From Akkermansiaceae bacterium (GTDB lineage Bacteria; Verrucomicrobiota; Verrucomicrobiia; Verrucomicrobiales; Akkermansiaceae): 64,000 bases of DNA. Position numbers and translations under genes: made by a program. The notes below the pieces were generated by a model. It was not told where the DNA came from. It did not search any database and worked only from the letters and a program-made list of their open reading frames with translations. The stretch lies in NCBI GenBank assembly GCA_025457665.1, contig JALOTY010000006.1:30124-94123 (forward strand). Reading direction: 5' to 3'. Of the stretch, positions 9,241 to 20,200 are shown one piece after another; positions within the stretch are counted from its first letter, which is position 1, and each line of letters opens with the position of its first letter.

Positions 9241-12200
9241 TCATGGAGCCAGATACCCTGGTCCCGGAATCGAGAGTCGGACAAAGCCACGCGGCCCGCG
9301 GTCGTCCGGGAAGGAAACTTGAACTTCTCCTTCAGGGCTCACGCTGTAGTTGGGCTGTCTCACCAGAACTTCCCAAGCCGTGAGATCGGGCGACCCCTCG
9401 ATTTCCCAATAAACCTGATCGCGAGCAACCGTCGAAAGAGAGAAAGATACTCCTTCGAGGCTCCCGTCCGGTCGGACTTCCACGGTCGCTGGTGGACGGC
9501 TGCTTCCGTCGAATGGTCCGGTGCCGAAGAGAAACTCGAGCAGGTTTTCCGCGCCATCTCCATCCGCATCGGCAGCAGGAGCCAGTAGCGCCGGGTCCGC
9601 GGGTTCCGGGGCCGAGGAAAGGATGAAGTTGCCGTATTCCGGAAGCCCTACCGTCAAGGTCACCTGATCGATGGCCCCGCTGAAGCGACCGTCCGGTCCT
9701 CCGGACCCGTTGATCGCCGCAGCCACGGTGAAATCGTCCGAAGGACGCGTCCAAAGCTCCGTGGATCCGATTTCCTGGCCGTTAACAAAGAGCCGGGTGA
9801 CGCCGGAGCGGCGTGTGAGCCGCAGTTCCTGCCAGGACCCGGCCACTGCAGAACCTGCGGCACCGGTGATGAGATCCCCTCCGCCGTTCACATGAAAACG
9901 CCACGAACCCGCGGTGTGATAGACGAAGGCCGAGCCGGAGCCGTAGCGGCCAAGCGCCACCGCGATCTGATAGCCTCCGAGATCGACCGGCTTGGCCCGG
10001 AATGCCAGCTCGAACTCGCTGAAATCCGTGTTCGTGAGCAACCCGGAAGACTGTGCCGTGAGATGGGACTGGCCGCCGAACTGGATCGCAAGACCGCCCG
10101 CCTGACCTTCGACATAGGTGGCGCTGCCCACGATATCCAGCGCAACGCCGCCCCCCCGCTGCTGGCTTCCACCGACGACCACGGCCCCCGATGCCGCGCC
10201 GCCATCATCCTCCCCCAGCCACCACTCCTTGCGGTTCCATGATGTCTCCTTCGGTTCCTCCGATACGAATGCATCGATCCCCACCGGCTTGGCCGCTCCG
10301 GAATTGATGAAGCGGATCACCATCGCCGCGTCCTGGGGTTGGAAAAGACCCAACTTGATCTCTTTCACCCCGGTTTCGACGGCATCCAAGTCCACGCTTT
10401 CCAGCACTGTCTCGCCGTTCACCAGGACATCCACCTCGCCGCGTCCCGGTCCCGTGACCAAGGTTACCCGGAGCATCCTCGCCGTGAACTGCTCGGTGAG
10501 ACGGAACTCCGCGAAATCCCCGTCGGCTCCAAACTCCACCTCCCGGTAACCGCCCCCGCTCACCAGTCCGCCAAGTCCTCCGACCGGCGTGATGACACTG
10601 CTGCTCACTCCAGGTGACACGACTGACGGCGAGATCGCTTCGGCTTCGATCGCTCCGTCAATCGCTCCCGGACCGCCGTTCCGCAAGGCGTCGGACTGTG
10701 CTTGCAAGGCGGTCAACGCGGTGACCGGCACCGCGGATTTCGTCGGCTGGGCTGGACGATTGGAAGTCGCACCCGGCAGCGCATACCAGAACGTCGCGCA
10801 GGAGTACATCAGCAGGTCCCACGGATTCCGCTGGTCCACTCCCGGCGAGGCCTCCATGTCGAACACCAGCCGGTTCTGGAACGGGATGGCATCGAGCATC
10901 CGGGTGCGGGTGCTGACATTGAAACCGCGCGGCGAGTTCACCGCGGTCGACCCCACCTGACAGTTCGCCTCGAAAGGCGTGGCGAACTCATCGTTCCGCG
11001 TCGGCACCACGCCGCCGGCCCAGCCGTAGTAGTCCTCCGTTCCCGTGCCGAAGTGCGACGGGAACTTCGCCGCGTCGTATTCTTCGTCCACATAGATCTT
11101 CTCGTCGCCCTCACCCCACCAGCCATCTGTTAGATTGAGCACCGTCCACGAGTCACCCACCAGCACGCCCTTCCCCAGCACCTCCACGAAGTTCCAGTCA
11201 TGGAACGGGGTGCCCGGCGAGATGTCGTCCGGCCGCCAGCGCGCATGGAAATGCATCGAACGCTCGTCCCAGGTCCAGGCACTTGTCTTCACGCGGAGTG
11301 TCACGGTAGACGCGTTGCTACCGGTGTTGAGGATCCGGACCGACCCCGAGGTCTGGTAGGGCATGACCCAGCGGCACACCAGCCGCCCGTCCGCCGAAGT
11401 GGTCGTGCGTGCCAGTGTTGTGAAGGAATTGATCCGGGCGGGAGAGCTGAAGAAGTCGCCCGCCGGACACCACACCGTCTCGTTCCCATCGAATGTGGCG
11501 GCGATCACGAGAGCCCGGAGCAGCCCCGGGTTCGCCTGCACCGCCGCCTCGTCGAGGTCCACTTCCAGTTCGCTCACCGCAGCCGGCCCGGCAGGCAGCG
11601 CAAGCGCGAGTTCCCCGTTCGCCGGGATGTTCGAGGTCTGTTCCACCAGGGTTCCCGCAGGTGAAGCGGGAGCGGTGAGTTTTCCTGCCGCCGCGGCCAG
11701 TGCGGGCGAGGAAAGGTCGGCCGTGGTGAAGGTCCGCACCGCCGTGCCCTCCGGATAAGCCCGGTAATTTATGATATTGTAGAAGGGCTGGCTTGTTAGA
11801 GTGACCTTGCACGATTGCGCGAAGGGCACCGGCAGGTGCATCACTCCCGCCCTGGCGGTGAAGTTGGCGAAGGGCACTGGCAGCGTGAACGAGTTCTGCG
11901 GCGCGGGCTTGCTGCCGTATTCGCCGGTGCTCCAATCGAGCCTGCTGAGAAGCTCGATCAGGTTCTCGTCGATCACCGGCACCGTGGAGCCGTCCAGATA
12001 GATGCGCACCCGTGGCCCGGTGCGGTTGCCGAAGGACTGATAGAAAAAGGGCGTCCAGTACCTCGTCAGCGCGCCGGGGCCGTCGTGCTCCATCACCACC
12101 CATTCCTGCTGGCCGTTGATCACCTCGGTGCGGATGAAGCCGCCGCCATCGCCATCCGCGAACCACCCGGAGGTTCCCTGGTCCGACTGGTCGCGTGCGA

Positions 12201-13038
12201 CCGATCCGCGGTTGTAGGTGCTCGCTTGCAGGCACTCGTGCTCGATCGCCGGAAATTTCGCCAACGACTCGAGCCCCGTCATTTCGTCCAGCAGCGACTC
12301 GAAGGTCACATCGAAATCGCCGGTCGGCGGCGGCGGCGGTGGCTCCGTCTCGATGCCCGAAAGGCTCACGCGGTCGATCAACCCGACAAAGCGACCGTCG
12401 GGTCCGGCGCTCCCCGTCAGGGCGCTGCCGATGGTAAAATCATCCGGAAGCGATGCCGGGAAACTCGGGGTGGTCCCGATCACCGCGCCGTTCACCAGCA
12501 GGGAAACCGTCCCGTTCTGCCGACGGAGCACCAGGCTCTGCCATTCGCCCGGGATTGCGGTGCCGGGCGCGCCGGTGATCCGGTCGCCCATGCCGTTGAT
12601 GTGGAAGCGCCAGGACGTGTCGGTTACATAAACGAACGCAGCCCCGGACCCATACCGTCCCAGGCAGAAAGGGACGTGAAACGAGGTCACCGCCGTCGGC
12701 TTCACGCGGCACGTGATCTCGAAGTTCGACAAGTCGATGCCCCCGAAGAACCCCTCCCCGCTCGCCGTGAAATGCCCCGAACCGTTCAAGGACATCGACA
12801 GGCCGCCGAGTCCGGCCGGCGTGTCGCTGCTATAGCCGCTGCCGCTCCCGACTCGTGTGAGGTTTCGCGAGGAGACGGAATCCACCGTCTCGGCATTCGC
12901 CGTCGATCCGGCGCTCGCCTCCGCATCGTTCTCTCCGAGTTGCCAGAGCGACTGGGAAAAGCAGGGAAGAGGACCAAGCAAGAGGGGGCAAAGGAGAAGC
13001 TGCCCCAGCAAGCGGCACTCTTTGAAATTGGGAAACAT
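9241..13038 (-). CDS. Secreted GH172 (DUF2961) glycoside hydrolase flanked by two LamG domains
   Basis: I place the start at the ATG at 13038, which gives a signal peptide ending PLPCFSQ; the frame also has a TTG at 13044. The 1,265-residue protein has a LamG/concanavalin-like domain (about 20-225), then a DUF2961 domain (about 240-690). The DUF2961 core shows ASTYNRGSV, a GGGFIRTE strand and the family-typical GTGTEDYYGW segment near residue 662. A carbohydrate-binding-like module lies at about 770-900, a second LamG domain at about 935-1125, and a DADGDGAENLLEF calcium-loop tail follows. DUF2961 is now CAZy family GH172, whose characterised members act on alpha-fructofuranosides and arabinofuranosides; the substrate here cannot be read from sequence. 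It is the last of six collinear minus-strand genes and probably extracellular. Confidence 0.88.
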   Translation of the reverse strand: MFPNFKECRLLGQLLLCPLLLGPLPCFSQSLWQLGENDAEASAGSTANAETVDSVSSRNLTRVGSGSGYSSDTPAGLGGLSMSLNGSGHFTASGEGFFGGIDLSNFEITCRVKPTAVTSFHVPFCLGRYGSGAAFVYVTDTSWRFHINGMGDRITGAPGTAIPGEWQSLVLRRQNGTVSLLVNGAVIGTTPSFPASLPDDFTIGSALTGSAGPDGRFVGLIDRVSLSGIETEPPPPPPTGDFDVTFESLLDEMTGLESLAKFPAIEHECLQASTYNRGSVARDQSDQGTSGWFADGDGGGFIRTEVINGQQEWVVMEHDGPGALTRYWTPFFYQSFGNRTGPRVRIYLDGSTVPVIDENLIELLSRLDWSTGEYGSKPAPQNSFTLPVPFANFTARAGVMHLPVPFAQSCKVTLTSQPFYNIINYRAYPEGTAVRTFTTADLSSPALAAAAGKLTAPASPAGTLVEQTSNIPANGELALALPAGPAAVSELEVDLDEAAVQANPGLLRALVIAATFDGNETVWCPAGDFFSSPARINSFTTLARTTTSADGRLVCRWVMPYQTSGSVRILNTGSNASTVTLRVKTSAWTWDERSMHFHARWRPDDISPGTPFHDWNFVEVLGKGVLVGDSWTVLNLTDGWWGEGDEKIYVDEEYDAAKFPSHFGTGTEDYYGWAGGVVPTRNDEFATPFEANCQVGSTAVNSPRGFNVSTRTRMLDAIPFQNRLVFDMEASPGVDQRNPWDLLMYSCATFWYALPGATSNRPAQPTKSAVPVTALTALQAQSDALRNGGPGAIDGAIEAEAISPSVVSPGVSSSVITPVGGLGGLVSGGGYREVEFGADGDFAEFRLTEQFTARMLRVTLVTGPGRGEVDVLVNGETVLESVDLDAVETGVKEIKLGLFQPQDAAMVIRFINSGAAKPVGIDAFVSEEPKETSWNRKEWWLGEDDGGAASGAVVVGGSQQRGGGVALDIVGSATYVEGQAGGLAIQFGGQSHLTAQSSGLLTNTDFSEFELAFRAKPVDLGGYQIAVALGRYGSGSAFVYHTAGSWRFHVNGGGDLITGAAGSAVAGSWQELRLTRRSGVTRLFVNGQEIGSTELWTRPSDDFTVAAAINGSGGPDGRFSGAIDQVTLTVGLPEYGNFILSSAPEPADPALLAPAADADGDGAENLLEFLFGTGPFDGSSRPPATVEVRPDGSLEGVSFSLSTVARDQVYWEIEGSPDLTAWEVLVRQPNYSVSPEGEVQVSFPDDRGPRGFVRLSIPGPGYLAP

Positions 13039-13102
13039 GAACAAGGTGGTAAGGTGGACGGGGAGGGTGGCGCGGAATGCACCGCCCTCTCTTGATAAAA
13101 GA

Positions 13103-13861
13103 TCAGGCCTTGCGGCGACGGAGGAACAAGCCGAGACCAGCCAGCCCGAAAAGCGCCGATGTCGGCTCGGGGATCACGCTAACATTGTCGATCTGCCCTT
13201 GGAACCTGCCTTCATAGACACCTCCGCCCGTCAAACCGGATCCAATGGAAAGGCTATCGCCCAGAACTCCGGTGCTGGTGAAGCTGGTGGTGGAGCCTAT
13301 CAGATTTCCATCGATGAAGAACGACATCTGGGTGCCCGTGCGCCGGGCTTCGAGATGATACCATTGGTTCAGATTGACGGAGCCACCGGAAATCAGATCG
13401 CCGATCCCGTTTGAGTGCAGGCGCCAGGCCGAGCCCGCTCCGGTGTGGTAGAAGAACAATTGTCCGGCTCCGCCTTGGCCGAGCGCCATCGCGATCGAGA
13501 ACCCGCTGGCGTTTCCGGTGGGACGCGCATCGACCGAAAACGAGAAATCCGAGTAATTGATGTCCGTGTAGAAGCCCGACCCTGACGTGCTGTAGTTCTG
13601 GCTGCCACTGAACTCGCCCGATAGCGTGCTCCCGCCGACGGGCACCGTGGGGCTGTAGGTCCCGCCGGAACCTCGCAGTGTCAGGTCCTTGTCGCCGGCA
13701 CCGCTATCATCGGTGACTGATTGAAGGGCTGAGCCGCCTGAAGCGCCGGGATCACCTTCGCCGAGTTGGTAGTTTAGCGCCACGAACGCCGCCTGCGACG
13801 CCTGCACCATGACGGTGCAGAGGAGCGGTACGGCCCATCCGATGTATTGGTTTTGTCTCAT
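13103..13861 (-). CDS. LamG-domain PEP-CTERM protein
   Basis: The 252-residue protein has an N-terminal signal (VPLLCTVMVQASQAAF), a single LamG/concanavalin-like domain (about 28-225) and a C-terminal sorting signal: VIPEPTSALFGL, a short hydrophobic run, then RRRKA. That tripartite end is the PEP-CTERM signature recognised by exosortase systems, which process proteins at the cell envelope. Its LamG domain is closely similar to those of the genes on both sides (shared 'LGEGDPGA', 'LHSNGIGD' and 'GRFxGQIDNV' phrases), pointing to local duplication. It lies 93 bases downstream of the 846-residue LamG gene. The ligand is unknown. No exosortase gene lies in this window. Confidence 0.9.
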   Translation of the reverse strand: MRQNQYIGWAVPLLCTVMVQASQAAFVALNYQLGEGDPGASGGSALQSVTDDSGAGDKDLTLRGSGGTYSPTVPVGGSTLSGEFSGSQNYSTSGSGFYTDINYSDFSFSVDARPTGNASGFSIAMALGQGGAGQLFFYHTGAGSAWRLHSNGIGDLISGGSVNLNQWYHLEARRTGTQMSFFIDGNLIGSTTSFTSTGVLGDSLSIGSGLTGGGVYEGRFQGQIDNVSVIPEPTSALFGLAGLGLFLRRRKA

Positions 13862-13954
13862 GTTGGTTTCGGGGAGTGAAAGCTGTGCGGAGTGTTGGCG
13901 GAGAATCGGGGGACCCGGCAGGACATGGCTGCCCCCACCGTTCCGCGTTCAAAT

Positions 13955-16495
13955 TCACGGGGCGACCAGCGATGCGCGGCCCTGGAGGAATCCCTTCGGC
14001 CGGGTCGTGGTGTCGTTGGTCAGGCGGAAGGTGCGGTAGCTGTATCCCTCCGGTGCATCCGGCAGCCCTGAACTCAGTGCCGGGACTACCTCGACGACAT
14101 CCGCGACGAACGCGCTGAGATCGTAGGAACCGCGGATTTCGTAGTCGATTCCGTCCTGCTGCGCCGCCAAGGGCCCGGCGCCTGTGAACAGCGTTCCATC
14201 CCTCAACGCGAGGGTCAGGGTGAGGTGCTCGGTTCCCGACACCGTGGCGATCGCCGAGCGCTTGCGGGCGCCCGAGTCCGCCACTTGGGCATCCCCGCCG
14301 AAAGCAAACTCGTCCGCATTGCTTTCCCCGTCGTTGTCCGGATCTCCGGAGGGACCATTCACCCCCGCCCCGCTGCTGGTGAGCAGGCCGTTGGCAAGTT
14401 CCCAGGTGTCCAGCAGGCCATCGCCGTCCGCATCCGTCGGTGAGGGCAACGGAACCGACAGGGTCACGTTGTCGATCTGACCGATGAATCCGCCTTCAAA
14501 GCCCGGATCATTGCGGTTGCCGCCGATCGAGATCACTTCGTTGAAAGTGGTAGGCGCGAAGGGAACCGGCGCCGAAATGCCGGCGTCCACGTGAAGCCGG
14601 GTCACGCCGCCGCTGCGCACCAGCCGCAGCTTCTGCCACCCGTTCAACGTCACCGGGAGTCCCGTGTCGAAGTTGCCGTTGGTGTTGCTGTGCACGTTCC
14701 AAGTACTTCCCGTGTGATAGACGAAGTAGTTCCGGCCCGCTCCGCCGTCACCACCGCGGTTGCTGCCGATCGTGAAGGCAATGTGGAAGGAAGTCGCCGC
14801 GGTCGGACGCACGTCGGCACTCATCTCCCAGTTGTTGAAGTCGAACAAGGGAGCCGCGAAGAAGGCCGCGGACGGCGGATCCGTGACGGCGAACGGTGCG
14901 CTGTAGATCTGGCTACCGTTGAAGGACGCCGAAAGCGTGCTGCCACCCGCCGGCACCTCGCTGCTGTAGCTTCCGCCGGTGCCCTGGAGAGTGAGGTCGC
15001 GCCGGTAGCTACCGTTCGCGGTGCCGGTGGCGTTCAGCGCTCCCGCATCCGCCGCTCCCGCATCCAGTTCGCCGAGCTGCCAGGTATGTTCAGTGGGATT
15101 CGCCGGCGGCGTGTCATTTTCATCCTGCGGATCCGTCTCGAACTGATACTCGCGGAGGTTCGAGGCTCCATCGCCATCCGGATCCCCATCCGCCCCGTTG
15201 TTGATGTCGATTGAACCATCGTCGTCCGGGTCGAGACCGTTTGCAAGCTCCCACGCATTCGGAAGTCCGTCGCCGTCGGTATCCGGCGTTGACTGCGGGT
15301 CGGTCGGATCGGTCTCTTCGTCGTACTCGTAGAGATTGCTGAAGTTATCACCATCTGCGTCGTCTTCGGTGCCCTGCCGAGCCAAGGTCTGGCCGAAGGT
15401 GTCGCCCGGTTCTGCGAAGAAATGCAATTCCCAAGCGTCGGGAAGGAGATCGTCGTCGCTGTCCGGGTAGTTGAAGCGGTTTCTCGGATCGGTATCGGCA
15501 GTCTCCTCCTCCTCATTGCTTGCGAAATCGCCGTCAGGATCTCCGGCACCGATCTGTGCCAAGTTGGCAAAAAACAATATCTCCCATTCATCGGCCAACC
15601 CGTCTGCGTCGGTATCTGTCGGCGTGGAGGCCGCCACTTGGGGGTCGGATCCCGCCGTGAACTCGGCCAGGTTCCCGAAGGTGTCCAGATCAGGGTCTCC
15701 CGTCGCACCATTGTTGACGTTGGTTGTGCCGTCATCACTTGGATCGAGACCGTTCGCGGTTTCCCATGCATTCGGGAGACCGTCGCCATCGTCGTCCGGC
15801 GCACCGATCATCACGTTGTCGATCTGGCCGACGAATCGGCCTTCCGCTTGGAATGTCGCCGGATTCTGAGTGTTCGCGCCGATGGTAAGGGTATCCCCAA
15901 GGTTTCCGGTGCTCGTGAAATTTGGGGTGCTGCCGACGGACACGCCATTGACGAAGAGCGTCATGATGCCTCCCGTGCGGACGATCCTCAGGTTCTGCCA
16001 CTGGTTGAAAGTCACCGTGCCGCCTGAGATGCGGTCCCCGTTCCCGTTGCTGTGGAGTCTCCAGGTCCCGCCATTGCCCACATGATAGAGGAAAAGGGAG
16101 CCCGCCCCGTTGTGACCGAGCGTCATCGCAATGCTGAATCCCTGGGGACCAACCGCGGTGGGGTAAACGTCCACCGATGCCTCGAAATCGCCGAGGTTGA
16201 GCCCGGAATAGAACGACTGTCCTGTCGCCGCATAGTGACCGTTGCCGTCAAACGACATCGAGAGCGTGCTGGGAGCTCCCGGAACATTGGAGCTGTAGAG
16301 ATTGCCGGATCCCCGGGTGGAAAGATTTTTTGCTGCGACGGTATCCACCGTCGTTGCATTTCCCCCAGCGGCGGCAACGGCACCGGGATCGCTTTCACCA
16401 AGGGGATAGTTGAGCCGGATCTGGCCGTAGGCCGGGACCAGCAGGAATGCGGCTGCGAGCGCCCCGAGAGATTTCTGGTGGGGAGTTGATTTCAT
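13955..16495 (-). CDS. Secreted protein with two LamG domains and DxDxDG calcium-loop repeats
   Basis: The 846-residue product starts with a signal peptide (LGALAAAFLLVPAYGQ). A LamG/concanavalin-like domain follows at about 25-235. A run of thrombospondin-3-like calcium loops occupies about 238-465, with phrases such as DDDGDGLPNAWETANGLDP and DTDADGLADEWE. A second LamG domain lies at about 475-690, another DADGDGLLDTWELANGL loop after that, and a beta-rich tail. No catalytic residues are visible, so a glycan-binding or structural surface role is the inference. It is the first gene after the response regulator, with 105 bases between them. That gap carries a C-run/AATGTGC motif about 100 bases upstream of this start, also found before the gene that heads the kinase operon. 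Confidence 0.85.
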   Translation of the reverse strand: MKSTPHQKSLGALAAAFLLVPAYGQIRLNYPLGESDPGAVAAAGGNATTVDTVAAKNLSTRGSGNLYSSNVPGAPSTLSMSFDGNGHYAATGQSFYSGLNLGDFEASVDVYPTAVGPQGFSIAMTLGHNGAGSLFLYHVGNGGTWRLHSNGNGDRISGGTVTFNQWQNLRIVRTGGIMTLFVNGVSVGSTPNFTSTGNLGDTLTIGANTQNPATFQAEGRFVGQIDNVMIGAPDDDGDGLPNAWETANGLDPSDDGTTNVNNGATGDPDLDTFGNLAEFTAGSDPQVAASTPTDTDADGLADEWEILFFANLAQIGAGDPDGDFASNEEEETADTDPRNRFNYPDSDDDLLPDAWELHFFAEPGDTFGQTLARQGTEDDADGDNFSNLYEYDEETDPTDPQSTPDTDGDGLPNAWELANGLDPDDDGSIDINNGADGDPDGDGASNLREYQFETDPQDENDTPPANPTEHTWQLGELDAGAADAGALNATGTANGSYRRDLTLQGTGGSYSSEVPAGGSTLSASFNGSQIYSAPFAVTDPPSAAFFAAPLFDFNNWEMSADVRPTAATSFHIAFTIGSNRGGDGGAGRNYFVYHTGSTWNVHSNTNGNFDTGLPVTLNGWQKLRLVRSGGVTRLHVDAGISAPVPFAPTTFNEVISIGGNRNDPGFEGGFIGQIDNVTLSVPLPSPTDADGDGLLDTWELANGLLTSSGAGVNGPSGDPDNDGESNADEFAFGGDAQVADSGARKRSAIATVSGTEHLTLTLALRDGTLFTGAGPLAAQQDGIDYEIRGSYDLSAFVADVVEVVPALSSGLPDAPEGYSYRTFRLTNDTTTRPKGFLQGRASLVAP

Positions 16496-16595
16496 GGGAA
16501 TTTGGTGTCCGGAAACTTCCAGCCCGTGACATCTTCACGTCTTTCGATTTCCTCATTGCCCTCATCCTAGGAGGCTCCCGCCGTCCTCGCCTAGG

Positions 16596-16612
16596 GCACA
16601 TTAAGGGGGGGG
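16596..16612 (-). promoter_or_regulatory. Candidate regulatory motif: C-run followed by AATGTGC (site A)
   Basis: Read on the minus strand this is eight C residues, TT, then AATGTGC. It overlaps the last codons of the response-regulator gene and sits about 100 bases upstream of the 13955-16495 gene. A 14-of-17 match lies at 23262-23278, about 90 bases upstream of the gene heading the same strand cluster. Function is inferred only from position and recurrence. Confidence 0.3.
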
Positions 16613-17257
16613 ATGGCCCAGATACTTCAGGATCGCCTCGGTCCGCGAATGGACGTGGAGCTTCTCGTAGATCCGGCACATGTGCTTCCTCACCGTGTCC
16701 CCGCTGATGCCGCAAGCGGTGGCGATCTCCTTGTACGACCTGCCCTTGGCCAGTTCGGCGAGAATCTCCTGCTCGCGCGGCGTCAGCCCGGACAGCTCGG
16801 GATTGCGAGGCTCGACGCTCTTCGCCTGATGGAAAAATTCCACCACCTTGCGCGCGATCTTCCGCGACATTGGAGCTCCGCCGGAACTGAGGTCGCGCAG
16901 CGCCTCCACCAGCTTCGCCCGCGGCGTCCGTTTCAAGAGATAGCCGTTCGCCCCCGCCATCAGCGAGTCGAAGAGTGCGTCGGAGTCCTCGTACACCGTG
17001 AGCATCACGATCGGAAGATCCGGCAGCATCCGCTTCAGGCGGCGGACGCATTCGATCCCTGACATCCCGGGAAGGTTGATGTCCATCAGAAGGACGTCCG
17101 GTGCTTCACCCGGCAGGCGCTCGATCGCTTCCTCGGCGTTACGGTAGGTCCGATGCATGCGGAAGCCGGCGGTTTGGCCGATCAGTTCGCCGAACTCTTC
17201 CCTCAATCCTTCGTCGTCTTCCACCAGTGATATGGAGATGTCCATGAGCTTGGTCAT
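16601..17257 (-). CDS. NarL/FixJ-type response regulator
   Basis: The 218-residue protein has a CheY-like receiver domain (about 6-125) and a LuxR-type helix-turn-helix (about 148-210). The receiver has the acidic cluster E13-D14-D15, the phosphoacceptor D59 in LLMDINLPG, the switch threonine in MLTVYED and the lysine in YLLKR. The DNA-binding region has the LTPREQEILAELAKG start and recognition-helix phrase SGDTVRKH. I chose the ATG at 17257 because it overlaps the stop codon of the histidine kinase gene by four bases (ATGA), the usual sign of translational coupling. The longer frame from 17515 lies inside the kinase gene. It is the obvious partner of that kinase and probably a transcription activator of nearby secreted-protein genes (inference). 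Confidence 0.95.
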   Translation of the reverse strand: MTKLMDISISLVEDDEGLREEFGELIGQTAGFRMHRTYRNAEEAIERLPGEAPDVLLMDINLPGMSGIECVRRLKRMLPDLPIVMLTVYEDSDALFDSLMAGANGYLLKRTPRAKLVEALRDLSSGGAPMSRKIARKVVEFFHQAKSVEPRNPELSGLTPREQEILAELAKGRSYKEIATACGISGDTVRKHMCRIYEKLHVHSRTEAILKYLGHPPP

Positions 17258-20200
17258 TTGAGATCGTTTCGGGTTCCCCGGTGCCTTGGCTCGCCCGTTG
17301 GCCGCGCCTCCGGTGGCAGCGGGATCTCCATCTTGAGACGCACCCCGCCGCCTTCCCTCGGGAGGGTTTCCAACGTGCCGCCGCAAAGCTCCATCCGGGT
17401 CGTGATGTTGCGCAATCCGTCTTCGCCGCCGGTCGCGGCACCGCCCGCCAGCCCACGGCCATTGTCTTCCACCGCGATCTCGATCATTCCGTCTGAGACC
17501 CCGATCTCCAGCCACGCGTCACCTGCCCCGGAATGCTTGGCGATGTTGTGGAAGGCCTCTCTAACAGCCAGGAAAACATGATGCCGGTAGTCCGGTGGCA
17601 AGGGCAGCGGAGGAACCATCTCCGGGACTTCCTGCCAGCAGCGGATACCCGCGGAATCGCAGATCTCCTCGCTGGTGGAGCAAAGGTATTCGACCAACCT
17701 CGGCAGGCTGTCGTTGCGGGGATTCGCCGACCACACGATCTCCTCCAGCGAGCGCACGGCGCTGCGTGCCTTAGTCACGATCTTTTCCAGCGGCGGCCCG
17801 GCGGCGGTGCCCTCCGCCGTCCCGGCACCGCGCTCGCCGATCAGCAGGATTTCCGTCAGCCGCGCCCCCAGGTCGTCGTGCATGTCACGGGAAATGCGGG
17901 CCCTTTCGCTGGCCACCGCCTGCAGGAGCTTCATCCGTTCCAACTTCGCACGCCACTTGCGGCGGTAGCGCGATGAGACCGCGAAAATCACCACCGTCGC
18001 CAGCAACAGCCCCGCCACAACCCGGAACCAAAGGGTCTCGTGGATCGCAGGCACGACCCGCAGCATCAGGGGCCGCGCGGCTTCGTGCCAGTTGCCGTCC
18101 ATCCCGGCCGCACGCACCCGCAGCTTGTAATTGCCGGGCGACAAACGGCTGTAAACCGCCGTCATGTCCGGCCCCGCGGGCAGCCATTCACGGTCGAGGT
18201 TTTCCAAACGGTAGCTGACCCGCTGCTGCCCGACTCCCGAGAGGTCCGGCGCGAGTATCTCGACCTCGAAGCGGCGCACTCCCGACATCACCTCCAGTTC
18301 GCCCTCCGGCACCGGGAGTTCAATGCCGTCCGCCTTCACGGCTTCGATCGACAAGTGACGGCTTGCCTGCAAATCCCGGATCGTGCCCGGCGAAAAGGAG
18401 GCAACGGCGGTCATGTTCGCGACGTGGATTGTTCCGTCTTCCGACGCGCCAATCACCGGCTGCCCTCCTCCCGAGCACCCGCGATTTTTCAAACCGTCGT
18501 CGAGCCCGGCATGCCAGAATGCCAGCGGCGATTCGCCTCCGGGCTCGTAGTTCTCGATCGACACCTCCGGACAACCGAAAATGCCGTTGTTCGAGGAGAA
18601 CCAAAGGACTCCGCGCTCCTCACGGTGGATGCCGATGATGCAATCGTCCGGCAGGCCGTCCTTGCTCCCGAGGTGCCGCAAGACGCCGCCCTTCCAGCGG
18701 AAAAGCCCGTTGTAAAGGGTGCCGATCCAAAGACATCCACCGGCCCCAAAAGAGATCGAGCGAACGTCCCTCTGCTGGAACTCTGGCGGGAGTGGCGCGG
18801 GTTCCAGGCGGTCCCTCGCCGCAATCCAGATCCCGCTGCCGAAGCCCGCAGCCCAGATCCCTCCCTCGGGCGACTCGGCAAGACAGCGGATATCGAGGAA
18901 CCGCGGTTCGGCTGGACCAAACTCGGCTTTGGATCCGTCGGGGCCGAAGCGGACCAGCCCGTAATGGGTCCCCGCCCAGACGTTGCCAGCCCGATCTTCC
19001 AACAGCGCGAGAACTACGCCCTCTAACACGGGCTCGAAGCGATCATCGTTCCTTACGACCAGCTCATCCGGCGTCGCAGCCCAGATGCGCCCGGAGCGAT
19101 CCGCAAGCATACTGGCCACCTTCGGCCCCACCTCCTGATGCCGGGATGTCCTACCATTGGAATACTCCAACAGGCCTTCACCCTCCGTCCCCACCCAGAG
19201 TTTCCCGCCGGGGCCTGCCGACACCGAGGTGACGATCGTCTCCCGGTTTCCATGGGGAATCACCAGCGAAGCGACCGGCTGGCGACGCATCCGGTAAAGT
19301 CCTTCGCCCAAGGTGCCTGCCCAGACGGAACCTTGCGCGTCCTCGAACAAGCAGGTCACCACGCATCGTGGAAATCGCTCCGTCCCGGAGGGGGCCGTCC
19401 AGGATCCCGCTTCATTCAAGACCTCGATGCCACGCCACCACCTCGCGACCCAGAGGCCGCCTTGCCGGTCCACCAGGCTCGCGGAAATCGCCGTCTGGCT
19501 GTTCAGCGAATCACCGAGCGGAGCGAGCTGCCGTTTCAGAATCCCATGACCCGACAGGGTTCTCAGCCCCACCTCGCGACCTCTCTCCGATCCACCGAGA
19601 TCCTCGATCCAGCTTCCACCTGCCGAGGCGGTATCCTGCCCTTTCCCGGCATCGCGCTCCGTCAGCGCGACAGCGCCACCCGGTTGGATGGCGTGCAGCC
19701 GGCCTTCGCCATCGCGTACCCATCCGAGGAAGGAATCACCGGGCACGACCAGCCGCGGCACCACTCCATCCTCACGGAATTCCAGATACCCTCGTCCCGG
19801 CTGGCAGTACCAAACCACGCCCGCGCTGTCGGACGAGAGAAGATCCTTGGCAAGCCACAGGTCGTTCTCGTTCGGCCATCGGTCTTCGAAAGATACGTCC
19901 GATGGGTCACCCGCGTGGATGAGGATGCGATTCCAGGTTCCGCCAACCCGCCAGACCTCCCCCTTTCTCGTGGAAGCCCAGACCTGCCCTCTTGCATCCG
20001 TCTCCAGCCCAGTGATCCATCCATCCATTCCGCCCACCGGCTTGAACCTCCTGCCATCAAAACGCACCAGGCCTTTCCGAGTCCCGACCCACAGGCACCC
20101 ATCGGGAGTTTGGGCGATGGCCGTGACCGTCGCATCCGGCAGCCCGTCCACGACGTGCCAATCACGCAAATGAACGTCCATCCCTCCCGCGGTCGTGATC

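Noticed and set aside
11815..13095. Plus-strand open frame of 426 codons
   Set aside because: Antisense to the GH172 gene, with no recognisable domain.
17258..17515. Longer N-terminus for the response regulator
   Set aside because: It lies entirely inside the kinase gene in another frame; the receiver domain starts after the ATG at 17257.
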